Virus record (IMG/VR): IMGVR_UViG_3300017733_000059
Coordinates: 1 to 20,746 of that record
DNA: 20,746 bases
Reading direction: 5' to 3' (one strand)
DNA from: a virus
Part shown: positions 1 to 8,747 of the stretch, piece by piece
How positions within the stretch are numbered: position 1 is the stretch's first letter
Layout: the number at the start of each line of letters is the position of its first letter
The notes under the pieces: generated by a model
Database searches by the model: none
What the model saw: the letters and a program-made list of their open reading frames with translations, nothing else
Told to the model about the DNA's origin: nothing
Position numbers and translations under genes: made by a program

Positions 1-72
1 ATGAATATTTCAGGTAATTGGAATATTGCTCAAGGATTTGATATTGAAGGTCAGGCATTAGGTAGAAGATGA
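1..72 (+). CDS. C-terminal end of a virion gene (5' truncated or very short)
   Basis: An open frame begins at the first base and ends in TGA at 70-72, giving a 23-residue tail that ends in GQALGRR. The first codon happens to be ATG, but nothing upstream can be seen, so this is most likely the last codons of a longer structural gene. The stop overlaps the next start in an ATGA junction (69-72), which is the usual tight coupling in this late operon. The function cannot be told from so short a piece; the position, just upstream of small head/tail and ejection genes, fits a head-tail or tail-tube component (inference). Confidence 0.5.
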   Translation: MNISGNWNIAQGFDIEGQALGRR

Positions 73-380
73 CCAGAGCAACAAATTATCCAAGATTATC
101 TATTTATGAAGAAGATCCATTAGTTGTAGCAAATGTAGTAAATAATATTCTTGATGGAAAAATAAATTCTACAGGATCAGTAACATTGGCAAATAGTGCA
201 ACAACGACAACATTGTCAGATGACAGGATTGGTGAAGATAGTGTGATATTATTTATGCCAACAACAGCAGATGCATCATCGGTAAACATTCATGTTACAG
301 GAAGACAAAAAGGACAGGCAACTTTAAATCATGCAAGTGCTACAACCACAAGATCCTTTGACTACGTCATTTTTGGCTGA
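69..380 (+). CDS. Small virion-associated protein, unknown role
   Basis: This 103-residue protein starts at an ATG in an ATGA overlap with the preceding stop. It has a short N-terminal helix-like part (PLVVANVVNNILDG) and a beta-rich, Thr/Ser/Ala-rich remainder. The end (GQATLNHASATTTRSFDYVIFG) has the rhythm of the small beta proteins found beside podovirus tail and ejection genes. No catalytic motif is visible. The gene stands between a structural gene end and a gp13-like gene, so a minor virion or decoration role is inferred. I do not recognise a precise family. Confidence 0.6.
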   Translation: MTRATNYPRLSIYEEDPLVVANVVNNILDGKINSTGSVTLANSATTTTLSDDRIGEDSVILFMPTTADASSVNIHVTGRQKGQATLNHASATTTRSFDYVIFG

Positions 381-723
381 GTTTCAAAGGTGCAGGGAAT
401 GGATTAAAAATGCCCTGAAGTTTGCACATGACAGTCATTCTCCAGAGGATGTATTGATAATGTGTCAAAAGGGTGATGCCCAGTTTTGGTCATTTAAAGA
501 TAGTGCAATTATTACAGAAATAATTGATTACCCAAAAAGAAGAGTTTTAAGGTTTTGGTTGGCAGGAGGCAAATTAAAAACCCTGCTTGAAGTAGAAAAA
601 AAAATTATACATTGGTCAAAGTTTTATTCCTGTGAGGGTGTAGAAATCAATGGCAGACGAGGATGGGAAAGAGTTTTAAAAGACTATCAACCATCAGCAA
701 TAACTTTAGTAAAGGAAATATAG
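373..723 (+). CDS. T7 gp13-like internal virion / acetyltransferase-fold protein
   Basis: From the TTG at 373 the product is about 116 residues (TTG read as Met, then AEFQRCREW). An ATG at 331 would add 14 residues but would overlap the upstream gene by 50 bp, so the later start with an 8-bp overlap is preferred; neither has a clear Shine-Dalgarno. The C-terminal block (IIHWSKFYSCEGVEINGRRG followed by WERVL) is the conserved signature of the short phage proteins related to T7 gp13, which adopt a GNAT-like fold and are needed for internal core assembly in T7. The protein lies directly before three ejection-type genes, which agrees with that role. Enzymatic activity is not implied: no intact acetyl-CoA loop (QxxGxG/A) is visible. 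Confidence 0.65.
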   Translation: MAEFQRCREWIKNALKFAHDSHSPEDVLIMCQKGDAQFWSFKDSAIITEIIDYPKRRVLRFWLAGGKLKTLLEVEKKIIHWSKFYSCEGVEINGRRGWERVLKDYQPSAITLVKEI

Positions 724-724
724 T

Positions 725-1459
725 ATGAGCAAAGGCGGAAGAAGCGGTCAGCAAACTGTAAATACTCAAGTTTCAGCACCAAGCTATGCACAACCATTTT
801 TAGAATTTGGGTTGTCGGAAGCAAAAGAAAGGTATGATACTGGAGAACCTAATTTTTATCCATTTCCAACAACTGTTGGTTTTGCACCAGAAAGTGAAAT
901 GGCTTTAAATATGGTAAGAGACAGAGCACTAGATCCAAATAGTTTAACTTCACAAGTACAGGATGTAGTTGGACAAAATCTTGCAGGTACAAATCCTTTA
1001 ATGAGCATGGCTTTTCAGCCTGTTGTTGATCAAGTAAATTCACAATTTGCAAGATCTGGAAGATTAGGTTCAGGGGCAAATCAATCAGCTATAGCTTCTG
1101 GTTTAGCACCTATGGCATATAAGGCACAGATGGATGCATTAAAATTAGCACCAAATGTACAAAACTTAGATGCACAACAATTAGCACAAGTTGGCGGTGC
1201 AAGAGAGGCTGATGCACAGGCACAATTACAGTCAGACATAGACAGATTTAATTTTGAGCAAAATGTAGATGACCAAAGACTGGCAAACTTTTTATCACTA
1301 GTTGGTGGCGGTACAGTTGGGTCACAGACAATACAGCCTGTATTTAGAAACCAAGCATTATCTGCATTAGGTGGTGCATTGGGTGGGGCACAACTTGGAC
1401 AACTTGCAGGGTATCCTGCATATGGAGCAATTCTTGGTGGATTGTTAGGGTATTCTTGA
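725..1459 (+). CDS. Putative ejection/internal virion protein (Gly-rich tail)
   Basis: This 244-residue protein starts 1 bp after the preceding TAG, with an AAGGAAATA stretch upstream as ribosome site. The N terminus is polar. The middle (residues about 95-190) is Ala/Gln-rich and probably helical, with the signature FARSGRLGSGANQ. The last 40 residues form glycine zipper-like hydrophobic repeats (LGGALGGAQLGQLAG). Helical, Gln/Ala-rich proteins ending in a glycine zipper are typical of podovirus pore-forming ejection proteins such as P22 gp7/gp20 and T7 gp14. Function is assigned from composition, size and neighbours, not from a catalytic motif. Confidence 0.55.
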   Translation: MSKGGRSGQQTVNTQVSAPSYAQPFLEFGLSEAKERYDTGEPNFYPFPTTVGFAPESEMALNMVRDRALDPNSLTSQVQDVVGQNLAGTNPLMSMAFQPVVDQVNSQFARSGRLGSGANQSAIASGLAPMAYKAQMDALKLAPNVQNLDAQQLAQVGGAREADAQAQLQSDIDRFNFEQNVDDQRLANFLSLVGGGTVGSQTIQPVFRNQALSALGGALGGAQLGQLAGYPAYGAILGGLLGYS

Positions 1460-2709
1460 TGAGACCAATTGATTTATTATTTCAAGACGAAGTTAGAAGA
1501 TCTGGATCTAGAGCAAATGAAGGTGGTATGTTTCCGAGAGCCACTTACGGATCAGTACAACCTTTAACACGATCTAAGCCAATAAATATTACGATTGATA
1601 AAGGCAATGTAATAGGCAGGCCTTCAAATCAAAACTTACAAAACAATGCATTGATGAACCAGTCAATGACTTCAGGCTTGCTAAGTAATCAATTATTTGA
1701 TCCAAAAACATTTGGATTGTTAGGTGCATCTGCCGAATTATTAAAACAAGGTGGATACTCAACTACACCAAGATCATTTGGTGAAGGCCTTGGAAAAGCA
1801 ATGATTACAGGTCTACAGAATTATTCAGCATTACAAAATGCACAAAATAAAGCTAATCAGCCTATAGCTATACCTAAAGGTGGTACTCTAATAGACCCAA
1901 AAACCAAAGAGGTTTTATTTGATGGAAGGACAAATGTTGGAGGTTTTTCAGGTACTGGTTTAAATGTAAGTTCATACAATACAGTCCTTGATGTAAACAA
2001 CCAATTAGCTTCTGGTAAGAAATTTTCAGATTTGCCTGTGGGTTTACAAAATAAATATAAATTGGCTTATGGTAATATTACAAGGCCTACAAGAATACCG
2101 ATACCTGATGGTGAAGGTGGAACAATATTTGTAGAAAAACCACCAGTAAATACCGAAGGTTTTTTTAACCCCTTTCCAAATCAAGGTGGCACAGATTCAA
2201 ATGTGTTAGGTAAAAAACCATCTGCAACAGAACTTAAAATTAAAGCAAATGAGCCTAAGTTAATTTCAATGTTAGGCAATCTAAACGAATATATTCAGCA
2301 ACTTAAAAAATTACCAAGAAGTTCTCAGGTTCAAGGTGCTATGACAATACCAGATGCTCAAGCTACAAGTGTTAGTGCTTTAGCCGAAACATTAAGATTA
2401 GACATTAAAAATTTATATGAATTAGGTGCATTAGTTGGTGGTGATTTTCAAATACTTGATAATTTACTTACCAGTCCAAATTCATTTACTGGCCTTAAAA
2501 TGGGTAAGGACGGACTACTTCAACAAATTTATAGACTTGAAAACACATTAATTAATAAATTAAAATCTGGCGGATATAAAAAAGCCTTGGGAACTGAAAC
2601 AGATCCAATAAAAATCAATAATGCAAATGAATATAAAGAGGCTCGGTTTGGCTTGTATTACGAAATGCCAGATGGATCAATTGGTTTAAAAATTAGAAAG
2701 AGGAATTAA
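1459..2709 (+). CDS. Putative internal virion / ejection protein
   Basis: The likely start is the ATG at 1459, sharing a TGATG junction with the upstream stop; a TTG one codon earlier is also possible. The product is 416 residues. Residues about 1-60 are basic and disordered-looking. Residues 60-140 contain the line FGLLGASAELLKQGGYSTTP, a pattern common in phage proteins encoded beside ejection genes. A C-terminal region of about 160 residues is helical (ATELKIKANEPKLISMLGNL, then alternating charged and hydrophobic turns). No enzyme motif is seen. The place in a run of three ejection-like genes between the gp13-like gene and the fibres suggests an internal virion or tail-core role; a tail-tube or tape-measure-like role cannot be ruled out. 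Confidence 0.5.
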   Translation: MRPIDLLFQDEVRRSGSRANEGGMFPRATYGSVQPLTRSKPINITIDKGNVIGRPSNQNLQNNALMNQSMTSGLLSNQLFDPKTFGLLGASAELLKQGGYSTTPRSFGEGLGKAMITGLQNYSALQNAQNKANQPIAIPKGGTLIDPKTKEVLFDGRTNVGGFSGTGLNVSSYNTVLDVNNQLASGKKFSDLPVGLQNKYKLAYGNITRPTRIPIPDGEGGTIFVEKPPVNTEGFFNPFPNQGGTDSNVLGKKPSATELKIKANEPKLISMLGNLNEYIQQLKKLPRSSQVQGAMTIPDAQATSVSALAETLRLDIKNLYELGALVGGDFQILDNLLTSPNSFTGLKMGKDGLLQQIYRLENTLINKLKSGGYKKALGTETDPIKINNANEYKEARFGLYYEMPDGSIGLKIRKRN

Positions 2710-4358
2710 TGTCTGAAGAATGGTATAAAAATCTAGATAATTTTGTTATTACAGGCAAAACAGAAAAAGAAAAGCCAACAAGTAGAACTACAGGCGATTT
2801 TGCAAAAGACATTAGCAGGGCTGTAGGGCAAGGATTTTCTTTTGGTTTTGGTGATGAGGCCGAGGCATTTGCCAGAGCATTGTATGCAAAATTTATAGAT
2901 GGTGATGACTTTAATACAGCATACAACGAAACAGTAAAAGAAATAAGAGATGACATAAAGAAATTTAGAGAAGATGAGCCAGTCTTAGCCTATGGATCTG
3001 AAATAGCAGGTGCAATACCATCATCAATTGGAGCAGGTGCTAAATTAGCACAGGTAGGAGTAACAGGTTTAAAAAATGCAATTACACAAGGTGCTGTTTA
3101 TGGAGCAGGGGCAGGTGAAGGCAATCCAGTAGAAAGAGTGCCTGATGCCTTATTAGGTGGTGCTGTGTCTGGTGTTGTATCAAAAGCATTACCGCCTATT
3201 ACTGAGGGTGCAAAAAAACTTATTAAAGCAGGTACACCTTTGACAGTTGGTCAATCAGTCGGTGGTGGGTTAAGAAAAATCGAACAAGCCTTTAAATCTG
3301 TACCTTTTCTTGGAGATCCAATTGTAGAAGCAGAAATAAGAGCAACACAAGGATTTAACAAGACCGCTTTTAAAAAGGTTTTACAGCCATTAGAGAAATA
3401 TGGGATTAACTTAAATAAAGAATTTAAAGGCTTAGAAACTGGAAATCAACTATACACTAAAGCTGAAAACTTAATAAATAAAAGTTATCAAAAATTAGTA
3501 CCTAAATTAAAGTTTCCAAATCAATCTGATTTACAGCCAATATATGATGACATCATATTACAACAATCTGAATTTTTGCCAAAACAGATCAGTAAAACTT
3601 TTTTAAAGGATATGGATGATATTGTTTATGCAAACTTTAATGCTGATGGTGTTTTATCTGGTCAGGGGTTTAAAAACATACAATCTGGATTAAGAAGTAT
3701 TATAAGAGATTATTCTAAAGACCCAAATAAAATTACCAGAGACTATGGTAAATCTTATTCATTAGTTTTAGATGCTTTAAATAAAACATTAATAAAAAAT
3801 AATCCTAAATATGCAAAAGAATTACAAGATTTAGATTTTTCATTTAAGACCTTAAATTTTACTTTAGGTAAGGCTGTTGAAAAAGGTGCAAATAAAGAGG
3901 GTACATTTACACCTTCTAATTTGATGAGTGCTATTAGATCTGCGGATGACAGTCTTAGAAAGTCAGACTTTAGAAAAGGCGATGCTGTACTGCAAGATTT
4001 AGCTAATGAAGGTCAAGCCTTAAACATGACATTACCAGATAGTGGTACAGCAACAAGATCATTACTTACTACTGGTGTTGGATTAAACACAGCAGGTGCA
4101 GGAGTTGGAGCAGATCCATTAGTAACTGGGGTATTAACAGGTGGATTATTGTCTGGTTATTCAAAATTAGGTGTTCCTGCTGTAAGAGGTGCATATGAAT
4201 TGGGGGTGCCTGCAATTAGAAATGTTCTTTCAGGTGCAACCGCAAACACAGACTTGATTGGCAATGCAGAGGCCTCAGATAACAATATGTTAAGCATTGG
4301 GGTTGATAATCCCAAGTTTGTAACAATGCCAGATGGCAGAGTAGTCCAAAGATATTAA
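2709..4358 (+). CDS. Large putative ejection/internal virion protein
   Basis: This 549-residue protein starts in a TAATG overlap with the previous gene. The N-terminal third contains GFSFGFGDEAEAFARAL and FREDEPVLAYGSEIAGAIPS, followed by glycine/alanine hydrophobic segments (about residues 115-160). A long helical middle follows. The end holds SGTATRSLLTTGVG and a second Gly-rich hydrophobic stretch (about 450-490). This order of amphipathic start, Gly-rich membrane-active segment, helical rod and SGTA-R motif is shared with large DNA-transfer proteins of alphaproteobacterial podoviruses and prophages. It probably leaves the capsid to help form the channel across the envelope (inference). 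No lytic transglycosylase motif is visible, so peptidoglycan cleavage is unlikely to reside here. Confidence 0.55.
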   Translation: MSEEWYKNLDNFVITGKTEKEKPTSRTTGDFAKDISRAVGQGFSFGFGDEAEAFARALYAKFIDGDDFNTAYNETVKEIRDDIKKFREDEPVLAYGSEIAGAIPSSIGAGAKLAQVGVTGLKNAITQGAVYGAGAGEGNPVERVPDALLGGAVSGVVSKALPPITEGAKKLIKAGTPLTVGQSVGGGLRKIEQAFKSVPFLGDPIVEAEIRATQGFNKTAFKKVLQPLEKYGINLNKEFKGLETGNQLYTKAENLINKSYQKLVPKLKFPNQSDLQPIYDDIILQQSEFLPKQISKTFLKDMDDIVYANFNADGVLSGQGFKNIQSGLRSIIRDYSKDPNKITRDYGKSYSLVLDALNKTLIKNNPKYAKELQDLDFSFKTLNFTLGKAVEKGANKEGTFTPSNLMSAIRSADDSLRKSDFRKGDAVLQDLANEGQALNMTLPDSGTATRSLLTTGVGLNTAGAGVGADPLVTGVLTGGLLSGYSKLGVPAVRGAYELGVPAIRNVLSGATANTDLIGNAEASDNNMLSIGVDNPKFVTMPDGRVVQRY

Positions 4359-4370
4359 ATAGGAGATAAC

Positions 4371-5009
4371 ATGGCAAAAGACAAAATTACCGATTATTCG
4401 GCTACTGCTTCGAGTAATACAGATATTGGATCTGTAAATCTCGCAGAAAACTCAATGTTACCATCAGACGTAAATAATGCCTTGAGGGAACAAATGAGCC
4501 ATCTTGCAGAAATGAATGCAGGAACTCATCCTTTAGCAGACACAATAACACTTGCTGATCCTGATGATTTGACCAAAAAGTTTAGATTTGACGGAGTGGG
4601 AATAAGTGCCAGTAATACAAGAGTGTTAACAATACAAGACAGCGACCTTACAGTTGCAGGTATAAATGTTGCTCAAGAGTTTACAGCAACACAAAACTTT
4701 AATGCAACAACCTTAACAGATGCTTCAACAATAGCTTGGGATGCTTCAGCAAATCAGGTTACATCGGTCACATTAGGTGGCAATAGAACTCTTGGTGCAT
4801 CAACAAATCAGGTTGATGGTGGTGTTTATGTCATATCTGTTATTCAAGATGGAACTGGATCAAGAACATTAAGTTTTGACAGTAACTATAAATTTGCAGG
4901 TGGTACTGCTCCAACAGTAACGTCAACAGCTTCAGCAAGAGATGTATTTGTATTCATGAGTAATGGCACAAATATGTTTGAAATAGGTAGGAGTCAAAAC
5001 GTATCATGA
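4371..5009 (+). CDS. Short tail fibre / fibre adaptor protein
   Basis: The gene has a good ribosome site (AGGAG at 4362-4366) 4 bp before ATG, the first such gap in an otherwise overlapping operon, so translation may be boosted here. The N-terminal 50 residues (ITDYSATASSNTDIGSVNLA, then PSDVNNALREQM) form the virion-attachment segment seen on many fibres of marine phages. The rest is beta-rich, with repeating Thr/Asn/Ser patterns (VTLGGNRTLGASTNQ) typical of fibre shafts and tips. At 212 residues it is a short fibre or an adaptor to which the 980-residue downstream protein binds. The stop overlaps the next start (ATGA). Confidence 0.7.
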   Translation: MAKDKITDYSATASSNTDIGSVNLAENSMLPSDVNNALREQMSHLAEMNAGTHPLADTITLADPDDLTKKFRFDGVGISASNTRVLTIQDSDLTVAGINVAQEFTATQNFNATTLTDASTIAWDASANQVTSVTLGGNRTLGASTNQVDGGVYVISVIQDGTGSRTLSFDSNYKFAGGTAPTVTSTASARDVFVFMSNGTNMFEIGRSQNVS

Positions 5010-7948
5010 GCAGTTTATTTGGAATAGGTGCAGGTTCAGCATCTACTGGATTTTATAATGGTGTTATAGCTTCCTCATTAAGATTTGATAGGGCAAGTAG
5101 TAGTTATCTAATTCAACAAAATAGTACAGCAACAGATTCACAAAAATGGACTTTGTCAGTTTGGCTTAAAAGATCAACACTTGGTGCTGAAGCAGGAATA
5201 TTAGGAGCTAGTACAACAGCAGAGTATGTAAGATTTGAATCAAATGATACAATTAGATATAGATTATATACAAGTGCTGCGCAAAGAATAAGCATGATTA
5301 CAAATGCTGTTTTTAGAGATACTACAAATTTTTTCCATTTCGTTTGTGCAGTAGATTTAAGTAATACAACAGATAACGACAAAGTTATTATGTATGCAAA
5401 TGGCACAAGGCTTTCACTTGGCACAAATACAACAACTTCTACTGATACTTATGATTCTCTTATGAATGCCAATAGTGCTTATTGGAATTTAGGAAGATAC
5501 TCAAATTACTATGGTGGTTATATGTCTGATGTACATATAATTGATGGACAACAATTAACACCATCAAGTTTTGCAGAAACAAAAAATGGAGTGTGGATAG
5601 CTAAAGAATATACTGGAACATATGGTAATAATGGTGCAAGGCTTGAGTTCAAAGGAACTGGAACATCAACATCAACTGGAACTGTTTCTACACCTACTAA
5701 TATTGGTGATGATTCAAGTGGTAACAATAATCATTTTGATGCAAATAATGTTTCTGCACATGACAGTAATATGCCAGATAGTCCAGAGAATAATTTTGCA
5801 ACATTATTACATTTAAGGTCTGGAGAAAGTGCTTCTAGTCAAACATTTTCAGAAGGTAGTTTGCAATGGACATCTTCTTCTTATGCTTATAATTCAACTG
5901 GATCATCAATAAATATTCCTACGAGTGGTAAATGGTATTGGGAAGTTTATGTTAAAACTGCAGGTTCAGCTTCATCACATGATTTTGGTTTAGGTATTCA
6001 AGGTGTTTCTGGTGATAGTATGTCTAAATCAAATCCTGCTACTGCAACTTATGGTGATAGCACAGTCTATATTACAAGAAATGATTTTGGCTCACGAATA
6101 GTAAAGAATTTAAGTAATGTTTATATGGGAACTTCTGGAAGTGCAAGTACAGTCAATTATGTTGCAGGAGATATTATTAGTGTTGCGTTTGATGCAGATA
6201 CTGGCAAAGTTTTTTGGGGTAAAAATAATGTATTTTGGGACGATGATGTAACCACAGATGGCAATCCTTCTAGTGGAACTAATGAAACATTATCATTAAC
6301 AACTGGAGTAGAATACTTCTTTACATTGCAACAATATTCAAATGCTTATGTAAGTATTTCTAATTTTGGACAAGACAGTAGTTTTGCAGGAAACAAAACT
6401 GCACAAGGCAACCAAGATGCAAACAACCAAGGCGATTTTTATTATTCTCCACCAAGTGGCTATCTAGCACTATGCTCAGCTAATCTACCAGACACTACAA
6501 TAAGTCCAAATCAAGATACACAAGCAGATGACCATTTTAATACAGTTCTTTATACAGCCAATAATCAAACTGCACAAAGTATTACTGGTGTTGGTTTTCA
6601 ACCAGATTGGTTGTGGTTTAAACAAAGAAGCAGAGCAGATGCTCATGCACTATTTGATACTTCAAGAGGTATTGATAAAGATTTTAGAATTACTACTGAT
6701 GCTGAATTTGATGATTCCAATTCAGAAACTGCAGTAACTGCTGTTGGTGCAGATGGCTTTACTTTAGGCACAGATGCTCAAGCATGGGTAAATTATCAAT
6801 CAGATAGCATGGTTTCATGGCTCTGGAAAGCAGGGGGTTCAACACCTACAAAGACTTATAAAGTTGTAGTTGTATCAGATAGCGGAAATAAATTTAGATT
6901 TCGAAATTCCACAGACTCTGCCACTTTTGCTCAAAGTGCAGTAACTTTAAATTTACAAGAATTAGGAACTTACACGTTTGATGTAAGCGACAGCAGTATG
7001 TCTGGTCATGCTTTAAAATTTAGTACAACATCAGATGGAATACATGGTGGAGGTTCAGAATATACAACTGGTGTAACTTCTTCTGGCACATCTGGTCAAA
7101 CTGGTGCATATGTTCAAATTACTGTCGCAAGTTCAGCACCAACTTTATATTATTATTGTGGAATTTCTGGACATTCTGGCATGGGTGGTCAAGTAAATAC
7201 GAATAGTACACATGGCTCTACTAACTTTGATGGAAGTATACTATCAGTTGTTCAAACAAACGAAACATCTGGCTTTAGTATTGTGACTTATACAGCAAAT
7301 GATACTGCTAATTCTACAATTGGTCATGAATTAGGTAAAGTACCAAAATGGGTCATAATTAAAAAAAGGTCTGGAACACAACCTTGGTTTAATTGGCATA
7401 CTGGTGACGCATCTGAGTATATGTATTTAAATAGTAATGTGGTAGGTCAAGCAAATCTTGATTTAAGATTAGGAGATGATAGTTCGGTTGTGCTACCTAC
7501 GAGTTCAGTAATAACATTAGGTAGTCACGATGATACTAATAATCCTAATGGAGCAACCTATGTAGCATATGTTTTTGCAGAGGTTTCTGGATTCAGCCAT
7601 ATGGGAACATTTGTAGGTAATAATTTATTAAATGGTACGTATATCACGACTGGTTTTCGTGTCGCTTTTCTTTTGGTAAAAAGAACAGACGTTGCTAGTG
7701 ATTGGTTTATGTTAGATAACAAAAGGTCTCCACATAATGTAGTTGGTGGTGGTGGAATAGGACAGTTGGCTTCTAATCAAGCTTATGCAGAAAGCTCTTT
7801 ATCAACGTATGCAATCGTAGACTTTACATCCCAAGGTTTCAAGTTAAGACATGATATGAATTATGGGTATTGGAATGCGTCAGGTGGAACATATCTGTAT
7901 GTCGCTTTTTCAGATGGACAAACAGCAAAATTTAGTAATGCAAGATAG
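5006..7948 (+). CDS. Modular tail fibre/adhesin: LamG, SPRY, duplicated fibre module, cupredoxin-like insert
   Basis: This 980-residue protein is the largest in the window and the likely receptor-binding protein. Residues about 23-190 look like a LamG/concanavalin-A-like domain (SLRFDRASSSYL at its start, YMSDVHIIDGQQLTPSSF at its end). Residues about 285-455 look like a SPRY domain (SGKWYWEVYVKT; ISVAFDADTGKVFWGKNN). Residues about 510-610 hold a module starting TVLYTANNQ and continuing GVGFQPDWLWFKQRS, and a second, diverged copy starts near 757 (IVTYTANDT, then GKVPKWVIIKKRS) and runs to the end. Between the copies, about 614-735, is a cupredoxin-like segment with H668, C718, H723 and M726. 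The ATG overlaps the upstream stop. Host-receptor binding is inferred from domain content and position; no endosialidase- or hydrolase-type site was recognised. Confidence 0.75.
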   Translation: MSSLFGIGAGSASTGFYNGVIASSLRFDRASSSYLIQQNSTATDSQKWTLSVWLKRSTLGAEAGILGASTTAEYVRFESNDTIRYRLYTSAAQRISMITNAVFRDTTNFFHFVCAVDLSNTTDNDKVIMYANGTRLSLGTNTTTSTDTYDSLMNANSAYWNLGRYSNYYGGYMSDVHIIDGQQLTPSSFAETKNGVWIAKEYTGTYGNNGARLEFKGTGTSTSTGTVSTPTNIGDDSSGNNNHFDANNVSAHDSNMPDSPENNFATLLHLRSGESASSQTFSEGSLQWTSSSYAYNSTGSSINIPTSGKWYWEVYVKTAGSASSHDFGLGIQGVSGDSMSKSNPATATYGDSTVYITRNDFGSRIVKNLSNVYMGTSGSASTVNYVAGDIISVAFDADTGKVFWGKNNVFWDDDVTTDGNPSSGTNETLSLTTGVEYFFTLQQYSNAYVSISNFGQDSSFAGNKTAQGNQDANNQGDFYYSPPSGYLALCSANLPDTTISPNQDTQADDHFNTVLYTANNQTAQSITGVGFQPDWLWFKQRSRADAHALFDTSRGIDKDFRITTDAEFDDSNSETAVTAVGADGFTLGTDAQAWVNYQSDSMVSWLWKAGGSTPTKTYKVVVVSDSGNKFRFRNSTDSATFAQSAVTLNLQELGTYTFDVSDSSMSGHALKFSTTSDGIHGGGSEYTTGVTSSGTSGQTGAYVQITVASSAPTLYYYCGISGHSGMGGQVNTNSTHGSTNFDGSILSVVQTNETSGFSIVTYTANDTANSTIGHELGKVPKWVIIKKRSGTQPWFNWHTGDASEYMYLNSNVVGQANLDLRLGDDSSVVLPTSSVITLGSHDDTNNPNGATYVAYVFAEVSGFSHMGTFVGNNLLNGTYITTGFRVAFLLVKRTDVASDWFMLDNKRSPHNVVGGGGIGQLASNQAYAESSLSTYAIVDFTSQGFKLRHDMNYGYWNASGGTYLYVAFSDGQTAKFSNAR

Positions 7949-7957
7949 GAGAAAAAA

Positions 7958-8506
7958 ATGCCTTGGAAACATAATAATATAGCAATAAAAGCAGGAAAAG
8001 CATGGTCTGATAAAGATGGTGTTCAGCACCCTGCAAACTGGATGATTTGGACTGATCCTGAAAAAAAAGACAAAGGTCTAACTTGGGAAGATGAACCTGA
8101 CACAAGTTTTGACAATCGTTTTTATTATTCAAAAGGTGTTGAAAGAAGTTTGACTGACATTCTTGTAACAGATGAAAAAGGTGAAAAAGTTATAGATCCT
8201 ATGACTGGTGAGCAAATGGTTCAGACTGGTTTAAAAACTCAGTACATTGCTCAGACAAAGCAAACAGCAAATGATATGTTAGCAAAAACAGATTGGATGA
8301 TTGTCAGGAATGCTGAAAAGTCTACAGCAATACCTGAAGCCACAACCAAATTTAGAGATAGTGTTAGAACTGCTTGTGCTACTATTGAAACTGCAATTAA
8401 TAATGCTTCAAATATGACTGAATTTCAGGCTTTGTTTGATGCACCAGTAGATAAAGATGGAATGCCAACTGGGAATGCTCCCATGTATGACTGGCCTACA
8501 GAGTAA
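7958..8506 (+). CDS. Tail fibre assembly-like protein
   Basis: An AGGAG site at 7947-7951 precedes the ATG by 6 bp. The protein is 182 residues, with an N-terminal half containing the tryptophan-rich line HPANWMIWTDPE and a C-terminal helical half around residues 100-165 (AKTDWMIVRNAEKSTAIPEA, then FRDSVRTACATIE) ending in YDWPTE. The 'TDW-x-R-x-E...IP...R..VR' pattern is that of the C-terminal part of phage fibre-assembly or DUF4376-like proteins that follow fibre genes. It probably helps fold or attach the large fibre just upstream. It could instead be a virion component that stays on the fibre. Confidence 0.65.
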   Translation: MPWKHNNIAIKAGKAWSDKDGVQHPANWMIWTDPEKKDKGLTWEDEPDTSFDNRFYYSKGVERSLTDILVTDEKGEKVIDPMTGEQMVQTGLKTQYIAQTKQTANDMLAKTDWMIVRNAEKSTAIPEATTKFRDSVRTACATIETAINNASNMTEFQALFDAPVDKDGMPTGNAPMYDWPTE

Positions 8507-8509
8507 AAA

Positions 8510-8737
8510 TTGGAGATCTCGGTAGAATTGCTGTGGTCGGCAATTATAACACTAATTATTTGCCCTATGGCTTGGGTTTTTACATATTTGGTCAGGGAGG
8601 TTAAGCGTCAGCAAATTTTGTTGAACCGCACACGTGAAGATTATGCAAAAAAGAGTGAAGTTAAGTCAGACATAGCAACTGTAATGGATGCCCTTCACCG
8701 CCTCGAAGATAAGTTAGATAAAGTTCTTTCTAAATAA
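8510..8737 (+). CDS. Small membrane protein with C-terminal coiled coil, holin-like
   Basis: The frame opens with TTG at 8510; an in-frame TTG at 8528 lies 12 bp downstream of a GGAG and is an alternative. The 75-residue product has one hydrophobic span at about residues 8-30 (LLWSAIITLIICPMAWVFTY) followed by a charged heptad-like region (about 35-73) rich in Lys, Glu, Asp and Leu. This layout of an N-terminal membrane anchor and a short coiled coil is shared with haemolysin-XhlA-like and other phage lysis accessory proteins. The gene begins the lysis cassette. A second holin is encoded at 9818, so this may be a holin partner or antiholin (inference). Confidence 0.55.
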   Translation: MEISVELLWSAIITLIICPMAWVFTYLVREVKRQQILLNRTREDYAKKSEVKSDIATVMDALHRLEDKLDKVLSK

Positions 8738-8747
8738 GGATACATAA

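Noticed and set aside
331-372. Longer N terminus of the gp13-like gene from ATG 331
   Set aside because: It would overlap the upstream gene by 50 bp and adds residues that do not fit the short family; the TTG at 373 is simpler.
5006-7948. Diversity-generating retroelement acting on the fibre gene
   Set aside because: No reverse transcriptase gene or template repeat is seen in the window, and the fibre end shows no paired near-identical repeat.
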